Below, piece by piece: positions 24,663 to 33,896 of a DNA stretch of 43,919 bases. How positions within the stretch are numbered: the first letter of the stretch is position 1; every line of letters begins with the position of its first letter. The position numbers and the translations under genes were made by a program. The notes under the pieces are model-generated. The model was not told the origin of the DNA, did no database searches, and worked only from the letters and a program-made list of their open reading frames with translations. Origin of the DNA: a bacterium (GTDB taxonomy: Bacteria > UBA9089 > CG2-30-40-21 > SBAY01); NCBI GenBank assembly GCA_040757115.1, contig JBFLYA010000005.1, forward strand, positions 1 to 43,919, read 5' to 3'.

Positions 24663-24734
24663 ATGGCGAGGCAAGCGAAGCGAGGAATGATTAAGTTAAC
24701 GAGGGAAGAGATGTCCGAGCTCTGGAGATGTTGA
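24663..24734 (+). pseudogene. Short broken reading frame with good ribosome site
   Basis: After AAGGAG, ATG 24663 opens a frame MARQAKRGMIKLTREEMSEL that ends at 24732-24734. Skipping to the frame beginning ATG 24728 the product would go on MLRELKRRKGEEKNG and run into the next gene's start, so a single frameshift probably split a somewhat longer basic helical peptide. It could alternatively act as a leader peptide for the 24768 gene. Confidence 0.35.
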
Positions 24735-24767
24735 GAGAGCTCAAAAGGAGAAAGGGGGAAGAAAAAA

Positions 24768-25793
24768 ATGGCTGTATTCTCACAATCTTTAGTTCTTGAA
24801 AAAGCTAATCTTCCGAAAATAAAGAAAGCACTCCATAGACTTCATTCAGGCACAGGAGAAGAAACAATTGCATCTACAGGATTCTTGATTCGTGAACTAT
24901 CCAGACAAGCCGCAACACCAGAAGTTCAGGAAATCATGAAACAACTTATTAATAGATTAATTCGCGATTCACATAGTATATGTGTGAGTATTAGAGACAG
25001 AGCGATTAAAGAATTAGGAAAGTTAATCAATGAATTAGTTAAATCGAAAGATTTAGAAGGATTAAGATATGTGGCAAGGGCAAGTTATTTTAGTGATAAT
25101 AGAAATAAAGCCCTTAAGGAATTAGTTAGATTTGAAGACCTCAAAGGATTAAGATATATCGCCCAGTGGGGAAGATTTAGAGATATTAGAAACAAATCAG
25201 TTGCAGAATTGGCTAAATTTAAAGATACAGAGGGACTGCGATTTGTTGCTCAGTGGAATATGTATCGGGATACGGCTAATCGCGCGGTTAAAGAACTTGA
25301 AAAATTAACTGAAAAATTGGTTAGATTTAAAGATAGAGATGGTCTGAAATGCTTGATAATCTTCAGTAAAGATAGAGAGGCTCAACGCAAAGCAATAGAC
25401 GGATTAGAAAAATTGTTAGATGAGTTAATCAAATCTAAAGACTTAGACTCTTTACGATATGTCGCCGCATTAGGTAGTAATAGAATAAAACGAAATAGGG
25501 CGGTAGAAGAAATTAATGATTTAAAATCTCTCAAATATGTAGTCAGGTCTACTAAAGGTGTTTATAAAGATACTTGCCTTAAGGCGGTGCAAGAGTTAGA
25601 AAAATATATTGATGAAATGATGAAAACTAAAGATAGAGAAGGATTGGAGTACTTAGCAGAATTTAGTTCTAATGAATCTATATGGAAACAAGCAATTGAA
25701 GAAATACATAAGATAAGAGAGGTAAGTCAGGAAGATAAAGTTACCGAATCTTTACAAAAAATCCTTCTACCAAGAAAAATTGGGGGTGAATAG
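24768..25793 (+). CDS. Helical-repeat protein of unknown function (KDxEGLRYVA repeats)
   Basis: A 341-residue soluble protein, mostly made of about seven copies of a 28-37-residue unit: KDLEGLRYVA, then a short variable part, then RNKAVKEL. Examples are KDLEGLRYVARAS, EDLKGLRYIAQWG, KDTEGLRFVAQWN, KDLDSLRYVAALG and KDREGLEYLAEFS. It resembles HEAT/armadillo solenoids, and so probably binds a protein or nucleic acid, but it matches no named family that I know. The N-terminal 80 residues are helical without the repeat. The ribosome site is GGGGGAAG; no signal peptide. Confidence 0.65.
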   Translation: MAVFSQSLVLEKANLPKIKKALHRLHSGTGEETIASTGFLIRELSRQAATPEVQEIMKQLINRLIRDSHSICVSIRDRAIKELGKLINELVKSKDLEGLRYVARASYFSDNRNKALKELVRFEDLKGLRYIAQWGRFRDIRNKSVAELAKFKDTEGLRFVAQWNMYRDTANRAVKELEKLTEKLVRFKDRDGLKCLIIFSKDREAQRKAIDGLEKLLDELIKSKDLDSLRYVAALGSNRIKRNRAVEEINDLKSLKYVVRSTKGVYKDTCLKAVQELEKYIDEMMKTKDREGLEYLAEFSSNESIWKQAIEEIHKIREVSQEDKVTESLQKILLPRKIGGE

Positions 25794-25851
25794 AATCTTA
25801 GTAATCAGTAAAGAAGTTCTCGCTAAACGGTAAAGGTCAACTTCATTTTCT

Positions 25852-26322
25852 GTAACCGTTCAGGAATATAGTCACAGAGAACACAGAGGGAATATATAAT
25901 CACGAATGAACACGAATAATAAAAAGATTTGTAGTGCGAGGCTTTAGCCTCGCTTCTGGCAAGCAGGAAAGCGAACCTAATTGCTTTTTCATAAATAGGT
26001 TCCTCTTTTGGGGAGAGCGATAGCAAGAAGAACTTTAATGTAAATATCAAAATGCAAATATCAAAATTACAATGCAAAATGCAAAAATACTTGTAAATTA
26101 ACAAAGTAGCTGGAGAATATTTTGATTTTTGATTTGTAATTTTACATTTTGATGTTTGATTTTTAATTTATTTTATGGTATTCCAGAAAAGTGGAAGTTA
26201 ATTTTGCAAAAACCATAAGGTTCGCACTACATTTATCGAATGTCACAGGTTAATTCGTGTCCATTTGTGGCTAATTTCTCTAATTCTCTGTGAACTCTGT
26301 GCCTCTGTGGCTGAACGGTTAC
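25852..26322. mobile_element. 471-bp GTAAC-family element with internal insertion
   Basis: GTAACCGTTCA (25852-25862) and TGAACGGTTAC (26312-26322) frame inverted 'CACAGAG' words. The outer thirds are the reverse complement of the 11718 element (for instance TTGTAGTGCGAGGC on the left and CGAATGTCACAGG on the right), while 25990-26210 is an extra AT-rich piece with AATATCAAAATGCAAA-type words and their inverse. The 93-codon frame read on the minus strand is not a gene. No target duplication. Confidence 0.65.
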
Positions 26323-26326
26323 GGAA

Positions 26327-26735
26327 GTAGAAAGTAAAGAAAACATCACTCCTCACGCCTATCTCCTTACCTCCCACCTTCTATCTCCTACCACTATTTT
26401 CATCCTCCTTGTGTCCACCCTGTGGACATGTCCGTTTCTCCTGAAAATAGTTAATTAGAGATTAGAGAATTAGTGAATTAGAACCTGCACTCTTGCTAAT
26501 CTCTAATCTCCAATCTCTAATCTCTATGCCCGATTTTCATCCTCCTTTGTGCCCACTCCCTGTGGGCATGAGCGTTTCTTCTGAAAATAGTTTTTTCACG
26601 CAAAGGTAATTTTTCCCTTATTTCCCTTTGCGTTCTTTGCGTGCTTGGCGTGAAACTTCCTTTCCCCTGAAAATATCCGCAGATTTCGCCGATTACACAG
26701 ATTTTTCTCCTTAATTTATCCTCTACTGCTGATTC
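26327..26735. repeat. Modular repeats: two copies of the short hairpin element and two inverted-word modules
   Basis: 26327-26450 is a near copy of 31557-31682. It contains hairpin element copies at 26396-26449 and, in the next module, 26533-26589 (minus-strand sense). Between them GATTAGAGAATTAGTGAATT pairs with AATCTCTAATCTCCAATCTC-like words; after the second copy, TTTCACGCAAAGG (from 26594) pairs with CCTTTGCGTTCTTTGCGTG (26632-26652). This accounts for the gene-free stretch before the tRNA. Confidence 0.6.
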
Positions 26736-26810
<75 letters not shown>

Positions 26811-26938
26811 ATTAAGTTGATTGGTCATTGAAATTTATTTGTAATTTGGTATTTGTGATTTGGAATTTTGTGATTTTCAATTGATTTAACCGTTACTTCA
26901 GACGGCTAAATAGTTACATAACTTATTTCCTTGTTTCC

Positions 26939-27328
26939 TTAACACTTTATTGTCTGATTTTTTTCTTGTTTTTTAATCTCCTTCCAATGAGCAATGACCT
27001 CTTGTGAATTATTAAACTTCAAATCGCCAAATACATGTGGATGTCTGCGTGTAAGTTTTTCACAGATGCCGGTTAAAACATCCTGAATGTCAAACAGCCC
27101 TTTTTCTTTTGCCAATTGAGCCTGCATCACAATTTGCAACATCAAATCGCCCAGTTCTTCTTTTAATCCATCAGGTTCTTCATTCTCAATCGCTTCGAGC
27201 ACTTCATAAGTTTCTTCAAGTAAATAAGGTTTAAGGGATTGAGAGGTTTGTTCTTTATCCCACGGACAACCGTTTTCACCACGTAATCTGGCAATTATCT
27301 CAACTAATTGTGTAAATTGCTCTTTCAT
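26939..27328 (-). CDS. mazG: MazG-type nucleoside triphosphate pyrophosphohydrolase, short form
   Basis: A 129-residue protein matching the N-terminal MazG domain: RLRGENGCPWDKEQTSQSL at about 14-32, EETYEVLEAIEN with the metal-binding acids, and EELGDLMLQIVMQAQLA (EExxD) at about 57-73. The family hydrolyses (d)NTPs to monophosphates. The sequence stops at HWKEIKKQEKN, the point where longer MazG proteins go on into a linker and second domain, so it is either a genuine one-domain form or a 3'-truncated gene. The last residues (QTIKC) look non-native. It lies downstream of tRNA-Cys on the same strand only by position. Confidence 0.85.
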   Translation of the reverse strand: MKEQFTQLVEIIARLRGENGCPWDKEQTSQSLKPYLLEETYEVLEAIENEEPDGLKEELGDLMLQIVMQAQLAKEKGLFDIQDVLTGICEKLTRRHPHVFGDLKFNNSQEVIAHWKEIKKQEKNQTIKC

Positions 27329-27432
27329 TTTATTCGGTAAAACAACTATTTTTTATCAGTGGGTCTAATTTCTTCAATTATCCCATAGACAGAGACATAA
27401 AGTACTGCAATTCCAGCAATTGTAAAATAAAT

Positions 27433-27724
27433 GTAACTATTCACCGCAGAGACGCGGAGACACAGAGAAAAAATTAAAATCTATTGGCTATACGCTTAAT
27501 TCCATCTCTTAGAACAGAAACATTAAAATTGATCAATAAACCTATCCTTTTATTCATCATTTTTAGATAGGTTAAAAGTTGAGCTTCGTGAATCGGAAGT
27601 AGTTGCTCGACTGCTTTTAATTCTACGATAACTTTTTCTTCAACTAAAAGATCTATCCGGTATCCACAATCTAATTTAAATCCTTTTTTCTTTGTTCCTC
27701 TGCGTCTCTGCGGTGAATAGTTAC
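27433..27724. mobile_element. 292-bp GTAAC-family element carrying the C-terminal half of a GxxExxY gene
   Basis: Termini GTAACTATTCA (27433-27443) and TGAATAGTTAC (27714-27724), each directly joined to inverted CCGCAGAGACGC words. On the minus strand the interior (about 27690-27480) reads CGYRIDLLVEEKVIVELKA, then HEAQLLTYLKMMNKRIGLL and NVSVLRDGIKRIAN to a stop, which is the intact C-terminal half (about 66 residues) of a GxxExxY protein; the GxxExxY half is missing. The right end is one base from the stop codon of the SurA-like gene. Confidence 0.75.
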
Positions 27725-27725
27725 C

Positions 27726-28304
27726 TCATTTTTTACCTTCTTCCTTTTTACTACTTCCTAACAAAGTCAAATTCTTAGTAATCTTTGCCTCTTTTTTCAA
27801 TCCTTCTATCCATGTCTGAAACATCAATCGCGTTTTTGTCTCATCTTTTCGCATCATCATCCGTTTAATATCTTGTTTAATCTCATCAAATCCTTTTCCT
27901 GGGAACGCTTGAGATAATTGTGTTTGGTGAGTTTCGTAAAACTCTTTTGCCTCGTCATCGCTTATCTTGATTTTATCAAAGACCTTAACCTTAATTAACT
28001 CCTCAATCAGCATTTGATTTTTAAGCAGAGTTAATCGTTCTTGAACTTCCTTTTTGCGAGGCAAGCCTTCTTTTATTGCCTCTTGAATCATCAACTTTTC
28101 CGTAATCATCTGGTCTAAAAGTTTCTCCTTCATCGCTGGTGTAGTAAGCATAGATTGATAAGCAGGAGGAAGATTACGAAATTGGTCTTCAAACTCTTTA
28201 AGTGTAATTTTTTCTCCTCTCACCGTAGCTAAAGTTGGGGATTTAGTCCCACAACCTGTTACAAGAAAACTCAAACAAATCAACACAATAAAATATTTGG
28301 ACAT
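27726..28304 (-). CDS. SurA-N-like periplasmic lipoprotein (no PPIase domain)
   Basis: A 192-residue protein. The signal peptide ends in a lipobox, LVTGCG (Cys18), so it is a probable lipoprotein. Residues 25-150 match the SurA/PrsA N-terminal chaperone domain: VRGEKITLKEFEDQF, LLDQMITEKLMIQEAIKEG and SDDEAKEFYETH. The parvulin domain that usually follows is absent, and it ends with a Lys-rich tail. It probably helps folding of exported proteins. A promoter at 28327-28355 and an AGGAGG ribosome site precede it, so it can be transcribed apart from the cyclase gene upstream. Confidence 0.75.
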   Translation of the reverse strand: MSKYFIVLICLSFLVTGCGTKSPTLATVRGEKITLKEFEDQFRNLPPAYQSMLTTPAMKEKLLDQMITEKLMIQEAIKEGLPRKKEVQERLTLLKNQMLIEELIKVKVFDKIKISDDEAKEFYETHQTQLSQAFPGKGFDEIKQDIKRMMMRKDETKTRLMFQTWIEGLKKEAKITKNLTLLGSSKKEEGKK

Positions 28305-28326
28305 CTTTTTTACCTCCTGTTGATAA

Positions 28327-28355
28327 ATTGTATCACATTAGTTATAAAAAAGCAA
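28327..28355 (-). promoter_or_regulatory. Promoter of the SurA-like gene
   Basis: On the minus strand TTGCTT (plus 28350-28355), 17 bp, TACAAT (plus 28327-28332). The AGGAGG site is at plus 28313-28318. The promoter sits just after the end of the cyclase gene. Confidence 0.6.
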
Positions 28356-28363
28356 GTATTTTT

Positions 28364-29710
28364 TTATTTCAAAACCTTTTCTTTTAAATTAATTGCTTCA
28401 TATACCTCGATTGGTTCTTCTAATCCTTTAATCATAATAGGTTCTAATTTAAGGAGATTTACTAAACTTGCTATTTTAAGATAAGTATTTTTATCAAGTA
28501 ATATTTGGTCTTTTTGGGCTAAGTTTTGAAGTCGAGCGGCTAAATTTACCCGCATTCCAATCGCCGTATATTCCATCCGTCTCTCAGAACCAATATTGCC
28601 TACTACTACCTCACCAGAAGTAATGCCTGCTCCAATATGAATAGATTCTTTCAGATTCTTATTAAATTCATTTAACATCTCTTTCATTTCTATCGCCGTC
28701 TTAACAGCTCGTAAAGCGTCATCTTCATGTTTAATTGGTGCACCATAAATAGCCATCAGCCCATCGCCCATAAACTTATCTACTGTCCCTTCATATTTAA
28801 AAACTACCTCAACCATCATCGTAAAAAACTCATTTAATAAATGCACTATTTTTTCTGCCGATAACTTTTCTGACACTTGAGTAAAACCACGAATATCAAC
28901 AAAGAGTGTCGTAACCTCTCTATACTCACCACCTAACCGAACACCTTCTATATTCTGTAAGATAGTATCTGCTACTTCTTTAGTTACATATCGTTCAAAG
29001 GTATGTTTCATCAATTGCTTTTCCTTCAAACTTCTTGCCATACGATTAAAGCTAAAAGTTAACTCACCCAGCTCATCTTTACTTTTAATAGGCAGGATAA
29101 TATCAAAATTCTCGTTACTAATTTCTTGTGCCCCTTTTGCTAATGTCGTGATTGGTTTAATAATAAATTTAACCAGGAAAATAGTGCCAATTATTCCAAT
29201 TAAAAGAATAATTAATGTCATCAAAATAATCCTATTTCGGGTTGCAAATAATATCTTATTAATCCCCTCCTTTGAAAAGCCAAGATAAACCGTGCCTATC
29301 TTTATGTCTTTTTGATAAATAGGGGTGCTAACATGAAATAGGTGGTTAGAGACTAAATTCTTATCCTCCTCATACAGCGTGTCTATTTTCATCATATCCT
29401 GATGTCCCTTAATTTTATCCTTTGCATCTACCACCACTATGTATAAAATATCCTTATCTTCTTCCATAGTGCGTTTAATTAAAGGGGAAAGGAAAAATTC
29501 AGGCTCTGGTTGGAGGAGTAATTTTTGGCTACTTTGGGCAATGAGTTTTAGTTGTGTCAAAATGCGTTTTTGTGTTTCGTCGGTAAGTGCCTTTTTCTGA
29601 TAGTCTAAGACACCCTTACCGATTAAAAGATAAATCCCAACAATGAGTAGACTAACGGCGAGGGTAAATTTAAGTTGTATTGATGTTTTTTTCTTAAATT
29701 TTGCTTCCAT
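28364..29710 (-). CDS. Membrane-bound class III adenylate/guanylate cyclase with HAMP domain
   Basis: A 448-residue protein. A first membrane helix (about 12-28), a periplasmic sensor segment of about 125 residues, a second helix (about 160-182) and a HAMP domain (about 183-235, IKPITTLAKGAQEISNENF) lead to the cyclase domain (about 255-440). Metal-binding acids are in FVDIRGF and FMGDGLMAIYG; NLAARLQ carries the transition-state Asn/Arg; Lys in TVDKFMGD favours ATP, so cAMP is the likely product. It would signal an extracytoplasmic stimulus. The start codon lies 40 bp from the end of the 29751 element. No cognate cAMP receptor is in the window. Confidence 0.88.
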   Translation of the reverse strand: MEAKFKKKTSIQLKFTLAVSLLIVGIYLLIGKGVLDYQKKALTDETQKRILTQLKLIAQSSQKLLLQPEPEFFLSPLIKRTMEEDKDILYIVVVDAKDKIKGHQDMMKIDTLYEEDKNLVSNHLFHVSTPIYQKDIKIGTVYLGFSKEGINKILFATRNRIILMTLIILLIGIIGTIFLVKFIIKPITTLAKGAQEISNENFDIILPIKSKDELGELTFSFNRMARSLKEKQLMKHTFERYVTKEVADTILQNIEGVRLGGEYREVTTLFVDIRGFTQVSEKLSAEKIVHLLNEFFTMMVEVVFKYEGTVDKFMGDGLMAIYGAPIKHEDDALRAVKTAIEMKEMLNEFNKNLKESIHIGAGITSGEVVVGNIGSERRMEYTAIGMRVNLAARLQNLAQKDQILLDKNTYLKIASLVNLLKLEPIMIKGLEEPIEVYEAINLKEKVLK

Positions 29711-29750
29711 TTTTAACTATTCATTCTTCACTGACTTCTTCTCTATTTTG

Positions 29751-30004
29751 GTAACTATTCAGCCGCGGATGGACACGGATGAAACACTGAAAATTCGTGA
29801 ATCGTATCCTGTATCCGTGTCCGTAATCAGGCTGAAGGCTGAAGGGCTTTTCTCCTTCTAACTTCCACCCCCTTAATCCCCGCCAGCGGGGGACAACCCG
29901 CCTCTGACCTCTGTCTTTTGTCCTCTGCCTTCTGCCCTCTGCCCTCTGTATTTATCCGTGCTAATCCGTGTTAATCAGTGGCTAAATAATTACTGAATAG
30001 TTAC
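29751..30004. mobile_element. 254-bp GTAAC-family element with exact 8-bp target duplication at the leuA stop
   Basis: Termini GTAACTATTCA (29751-29761) and TGAATAGTTAC (29994-30004) with inverted 'GGACACGGAT'/'ATCCGTGTTAATC' words. The flanks are CTATTTTG at 29743-29750 and CTATTTTG at 30005-30012, an exact 8-bp duplication; the right copy begins with the complement of the leuA stop codon. The interior also holds a GCTGAAGGCTGAAGG run and CCTCTGCCTTCTGCCCTCTG-type words. Confidence 0.8.
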
Positions 30005-31513
30005 CTATTTTGTTTGCATTAAGCGATTGATGGCATTAAGATATGCTTTAGCCGAAGCAACAATAATATCTGTGTCTGCCCCACGACCGACGAATATCCT
30101 TCCCTCTTTTTCAATACGAATAGTTACTTCACCCATCGCATCCATTCCACCTGTAACTGATTGGACTGCGAATTCAACTAATTTACAATTGGGATTGACT
30201 ATTTTATCAATGGCTTCGTAACTCGCATCTACCGGTCCTGAGCCAGCTGATTCTGTTTCTAATATTTGCCCTTTTGAAGTAATCAATTTTACCTTAGCCG
30301 TTGGTGTAATTTTATTTCCACACCACACCTCTAAAGAATCAAGTGAATAGGATTCTTCGACTATTGAAATTTCATCATTAATGATTGCCTCAATATCACT
30401 ATCTGTAATTTCTTTCTTTTTATCCGCCGTCTTTTTGAATACTTCAAATGCCTTTTCAAATTCATTCTCACTAATCTCATAACCTAATTCTTCTAATCTA
30501 TGTTTAAAGGCATGTCTTCCAGAAAGTTTTCCTAAGACAATTTTACTTGATGGAAGTCCAATACTTTGCGGGGTCATAATTTCATAAGTTGTTCGCTCTT
30601 TGAGGAAACCATCCTGGTGGATTCCGGATTCATGAGCAAAGGCATTTGCTCCGACGATAGCCTTATTGGGCTGAACTGGTATTCCTGTGTAGTGACTCAC
30701 CATTTTAGATGTTTTATAGATTTGGGTTGTATCCACATCGGTTTTAAGCCTAAAGAAGTCGGGTCTGGTTTTAACTCCCATCACGATTTCTTCTAAAGAG
30801 GCATTACCAGCCCGTTCACCAATGCCATTTATGGTGCATTCGATCTGTCGGACGCCCGCACGAATTGCGGCTAATGAATTAGCCACAGCCAATCCTAAAT
30901 CATTATGACAATGAACACTTAAAATCGCTTTAGAGATATTTGGGACATTGACGATGATATTTTTGATGAGATTGCCAAATTCTTCGGGAATAGTATAACC
31001 AACAGTATCCGGGATATTGATTGTTGTTGCCCCTGCAGAAATAGCTGATTCAATCATCTCGTATAAATATTCTACATCAGCCCTTGTCGCATCCATTGGT
31101 GAAAATTCAACATCATCGGTATAACTTTTAGCCAGGGCAACCATTTCTTTCACAATTTCGATTACCTCAGCCGGGGATTTGTGAAGTTGGTGTTCTATTT
31201 GTATGTTGGAGGCAGAGATAAAGGTGTGTATCCTGGGTTTTTTAGCGCCAGAGATTGCTTCCCATGCCCTATCTATATCTCCTTTTCGGGCACGAGCTAA
31301 GGCACAGATAGTTGGTCCTTCAATTGTTTGAGCAATTAGCCGAACTGCCTCAAAGTCACCAGGGGATGAAATTGGAAAACCAGCCTCAATAATATCTACC
31401 TGCAACCTGGCTAATTGTTTGGCAATCTCAAGTTTTTCTTTTATCTCCAGACTTGCTCCTGGCGATTGTTCGCCATCTCGTAATGTCGTATCAAATATGT
31501 ATATCTTCTCCAT
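30005..31513 (-). CDS. leuA: 2-isopropylmalate synthase
   Basis: A 502-residue enzyme for the first committed step of leucine synthesis (acetyl-CoA plus 2-oxoisovalerate). The catalytic barrel opens with [17 protein letters not shown]; the metal-binding HxH is in [29 protein letters not shown] follows, and the C-terminal 130 residues (from about 370) form the LeuA allosteric domain, so leucine feedback is expected. I place the start at 31513 ([11 protein letters not shown]) after TCAGGAGAA; a longer frame to 31579 is intergenic repeat. The acetyl-CoA supplied by the CODH/ACS branch would feed this enzyme. Its stop codon is in the target duplication of the adjacent element. Confidence 0.95.
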   Translation of the reverse strand: MEKIYIFDTTLRDGEQSPGASLEIKEKLEIAKQLARLQVDIIEAGFPISSPGDFEAVRLIAQTIEGPTICALARARKGDIDRAWEAISGAKKPRIHTFISASNIQIEHQLHKSPAEVIEIVKEMVALAKSYTDDVEFSPMDATRADVEYLYEMIESAISAGATTINIPDTVGYTIPEEFGNLIKNIIVNVPNISKAILSVHCHNDLGLAVANSLAAIRAGVRQIECTINGIGERAGNASLEEIVMGVKTRPDFFRLKTDVDTTQIYKTSKMVSHYTGIPVQPNKAIVGANAFAHESGIHQDGFLKERTTYEIMTPQSIGLPSSKIVLGKLSGRHAFKHRLEELGYEISENEFEKAFEVFKKTADKKKEITDSDIEAIINDEISIVEESYSLDSLEVWCGNKITPTAKVKLITSKGQILETESAGSGPVDASYEAIDKIVNPNCKLVEFAVQSVTGGMDAMGEVTIRIEKEGRIFVGRGADTDIIVASAKAYLNAINRLMQTK

Positions 31514-31925
31514 TTTATTCTCCTGAAAATAGGAAGTAGAGAGTAGAGAGTAGAGAGTAGAAAGTAAAGAAAACATCACTCCCCACGCTTATCTCCTCAT
31601 CTCCCACCTTCTATCTCCTACCACTATTTTCATCCTCCTTTGTGCCCACTCCCTGTGGGCATGAGCGTTCTCCTGAAAATAGGCTGAAGGCGAAAGGCTT
31701 AAGGCTGAAGATTTTTTATCCTATGTCCTTCAGCCCTCAGCCTATTTTCATCGCTCTTTCTTCCACAGGTTAATGTTTGTTTCCCCAAATGACTGACCCA
31801 TTACAAGTAGGAGAGTAAGAAAGTAAGAGAGGGAATAAGTAATTTTGGAAAAAACGATTTCCCTTGCCTACTTGCCTACTATCTACTTCCCTACTTTTTG
31901 GTGTTATGTTCGCCGAATTCCCAAT
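31514..31925. repeat. Gene-free stretch of modular repeats upstream of leuA
   Basis: 31557-31682 is a near copy of 26327-26450 and holds hairpin element copy 31626-31681 (minus-strand sense). A GCTGAAGGCGAAAGG run and its complement follow (31683-31740). 31742-31795 is the minus-strand partner of the 11994 repeat. 31806-31900 is an inverted 'AGTAGGAGAGTAAG' / 'CTACTTGCCTACTATC' module. No gene is seen. Confidence 0.6.
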
Positions 31926-32783
31926 TTATAAATACCCACCTTTACCCCTTTTAGGAGAGAGGCTGACGGTTAATAAAAAGATAAGTCCAGCAATAATAAC
32001 CATCACCGCACCTGTTGGCACGTTTAGTCCCTTGTTTAGATTAAGATAATATGAAATCCAGATACCCAGAAATGATGAGGTAACACCAAATATAGCCGAT
32101 AAAATAACGGCTTTGCGAATATTATAGGTCAGCTGACAGGCAGAGGCTGCCGGGATAATAATCATTGCCACAACTAATAACTCCCCAACTGCCTTTAAAG
32201 AAGAAACAATTGTGCCGGCGACTAAACAAAGGAGAAAATAGAAGAGGAAAGTAGCCGGAAGACCAGAGGCATCAGCTAAATCCTGATTATAAGTAATAAA
32301 ATAAAATTCTTTAAAAAATAGGAGAATAACAAGAATGACAATTATCGTCGTGACGATAAGTAATTGAATTTCAAAAGCAGATGGAAGAATAAGCGTGCCA
32401 AAGATATAATGGCGTAATTCTTCTGCTTGCTCAGGTAAAACACCCATCAAAAAAAAGCCAATGGCCATAGTAAAAGCAAAGAAAATACCGATGGAGGCAT
32501 CTAATTTTAGTTCTGCTCGTTTGCTAATATGTCCAATGAGTAATGCCGTGCAAAGGCTGATGATAAGTGCCAGTGCAATTGGGCTGATGTTCAGAATGAA
32601 TCCAAGAGCAACACCTGCAAAAGCCGCATTGGCAATCCCTACTCCCATAAAAGAAAGCCCTCGCAAAATAACAAATACCCCAACCAGAGAACAGCTTAAT
32701 CCTACCAACATTGCAATCAGTAAAGATTTTTGCACAAAACTATATTTTAGAAATCCATATAGTTCAAATCCAGACAGGTCCAT
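31926..32783 (-). CDS. Metal (Zn/Mn/Fe-type) ABC transporter permease, ZnuB/MntB family
   Basis: A 285-residue polytopic inner-membrane protein with about eight hydrophobic helices. The family block GLSCSLVGVFVILRGLSFMG...ANAAFAGVALG near residues 25-65 and GLPATFLFYFLLCLVAGTIVSSLKAVGELL near 180-210 (each quoted in part) mark the ABC-3 permease family. Start is placed at ATG 32783, preceded by GGGGGAG and one base after the ATPase stop; the TTG seven codons upstream is less likely. The final residues SPKRGKGGYL may be derived from a repeat. The metal cannot be told from sequence. Confidence 0.85.
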   Translation of the reverse strand: MDLSGFELYGFLKYSFVQKSLLIAMLVGLSCSLVGVFVILRGLSFMGVGIANAAFAGVALGFILNISPIALALIISLCTALLIGHISKRAELKLDASIGIFFAFTMAIGFFLMGVLPEQAEELRHYIFGTLILPSAFEIQLLIVTTIIVILVILLFFKEFYFITYNQDLADASGLPATFLFYFLLCLVAGTIVSSLKAVGELLVVAMIIIPAASACQLTYNIRKAVILSAIFGVTSSFLGIWISYYLNLNKGLNVPTGAVMVIIAGLIFLLTVSLSPKRGKGGYL

Positions 32784-32784
32784 A

Positions 32785-33570
32785 TTACTCTCCCCCTTCG
32801 TCAACTAAAAAGAAATAGTGATTATTATGAGAAAATATTGTTACTTTTACTTTATATAAATCACCTAAAACCTGTTCATTTAAGATTTCCTTAGGCGTCC
32901 CAATTTTATAGATAGACTGATTCAAACAAATTATCCTATCTAGCGATTTACTTAAAAGATTGATTTCATGGGCAACATAAAATGTGGTTATTTGTTGAGT
33001 TTGATGGATTTCGTTTATTAAGTTAATAATAACATTTTGAGTGCCAATATCGATGTTTGCAGTAGGCTCATCTAAAAGAAGCATTTCAGGTTGTTGAGCT
33101 AATACTCTGGCAACCGCAACTCGTTGTTGTTGGCCCGAGGATAGATGTCCAAATGGTGTATTCACATATTCTTTCATCCCTACTTTTTCTAATGATTCAA
33201 GCACTATTTTTTTATCTTCTTTAGCAGGGTTCTTGAAAAAGCCTATTCTGGCAAATCTCCCCATCATTACGACATCTCTGACTTTAATAGGGAAGTAACG
33301 GTCTATTTCTGGATTTTGAGGGATATAGCCAATTTTATTTCTAATTCTGCCTCTTAACCTGCCCTGTTTTCCCCAGATCTTAATTTTGCCCGAACTGGGT
33401 TTTAATAAGCCTAAAATGAGTTTCAGAAGGGTAGTTTTACCTGAACCATTAGGACCAATTATGCCGACAAACTCTCCTTTAAAAATACTCAAGTCTATAT
33501 TAGATAGTGCAATTTTTTCCCCATATTTAACTGTAATATTTGATAATTCAATTATTGTTTCTTTTCCCAA
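32785..33570 (-). CDS. Metal ABC transporter ATP-binding protein, ZnuC/MntA family
   Basis: A 261-residue ABC ATPase of normal length. Walker A GPNGSGKTT (about 37-45), Q-loop IPQNPEID, signature LSSGQQQR (about 141-148), Walker B MLLLDEPTANID and the switch HEIN are all intact, so it should be active. It pairs with the permease that follows by one base; the operon has no substrate-binding (ZnuA) gene in this window, so that partner must lie elsewhere or be replaced by one of the nearby lipoproteins. Its ribosome site is in TTTTCAGGAGAA, the same sequence as before leuA. Confidence 0.88.
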   Translation of the reverse strand: MGKETIIELSNITVKYGEKIALSNIDLSIFKGEFVGIIGPNGSGKTTLLKLILGLLKPSSGKIKIWGKQGRLRGRIRNKIGYIPQNPEIDRYFPIKVRDVVMMGRFARIGFFKNPAKEDKKIVLESLEKVGMKEYVNTPFGHLSSGQQQRVAVARVLAQQPEMLLLDEPTANIDIGTQNVIINLINEIHQTQQITTFYVAHEINLLSKSLDRIICLNQSIYKIGTPKEILNEQVLGDLYKVKVTIFSHNNHYFFLVDEGGE

Positions 33571-33595
33571 CTTTTTCTCCTGAAAATACTTTTTG

Positions 33596-33894
33596 GTAAC
33601 TGTTCACCGCAGAGACACAGAGACGCAGAGAAAAATACACCCCTACCCCCTCTCAAGAGGGGAAAATCTATGGACAATACGCAGAAATTCCATCCCTGAT
33701 TTTCATCACGGCAAGATTTTGAGTACAACAACATCAAAATTGATTAACAAATCTGACTTGCCTGCTGAACATTCGACAAGCAGGTCCTATGTATTTCAAT
33801 AGATGCACCAATAATCTTTTCTGTTATCTGATTTATTTCTATATCTTCTCTGTTTCTCTGCGTCTCTGCGGTGAATTACTATCTGAACGCTTAC
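33596..33894. mobile_element. 299-bp GTAAC-family element with decayed GxxExxY C-terminus
   Basis: Termini GTAACTGTTCA (33596-33606) and TGAACGCTTAC (33884-33894), with inner words ACCGCAGAGACACAGAG and CTGCGTCTCTGCGGTGA. On the minus strand the interior reads LINFDVVVLK, then a short insert with the CATCA-type hairpin that also occurs in the 23927 element, then FLRIVHRF; the frame is broken. The right end is two bases from the stop codon of the lipoprotein gene. Confidence 0.7.
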
Positions 33895-33896
33895 TC

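Noticed and set aside
25823-26104. 93-codon minus-strand frame
   Set aside because: Made of element sequence (GTAAC end, CACAGAG words, AATATCAAAATGCAAA words).
31514-31579. 22-codon N-terminal extension of LeuA
   Set aside because: Product of repeated GAGTAGA words ([11 protein letters not shown]); the conserved start follows a good ribosome site at 31513.
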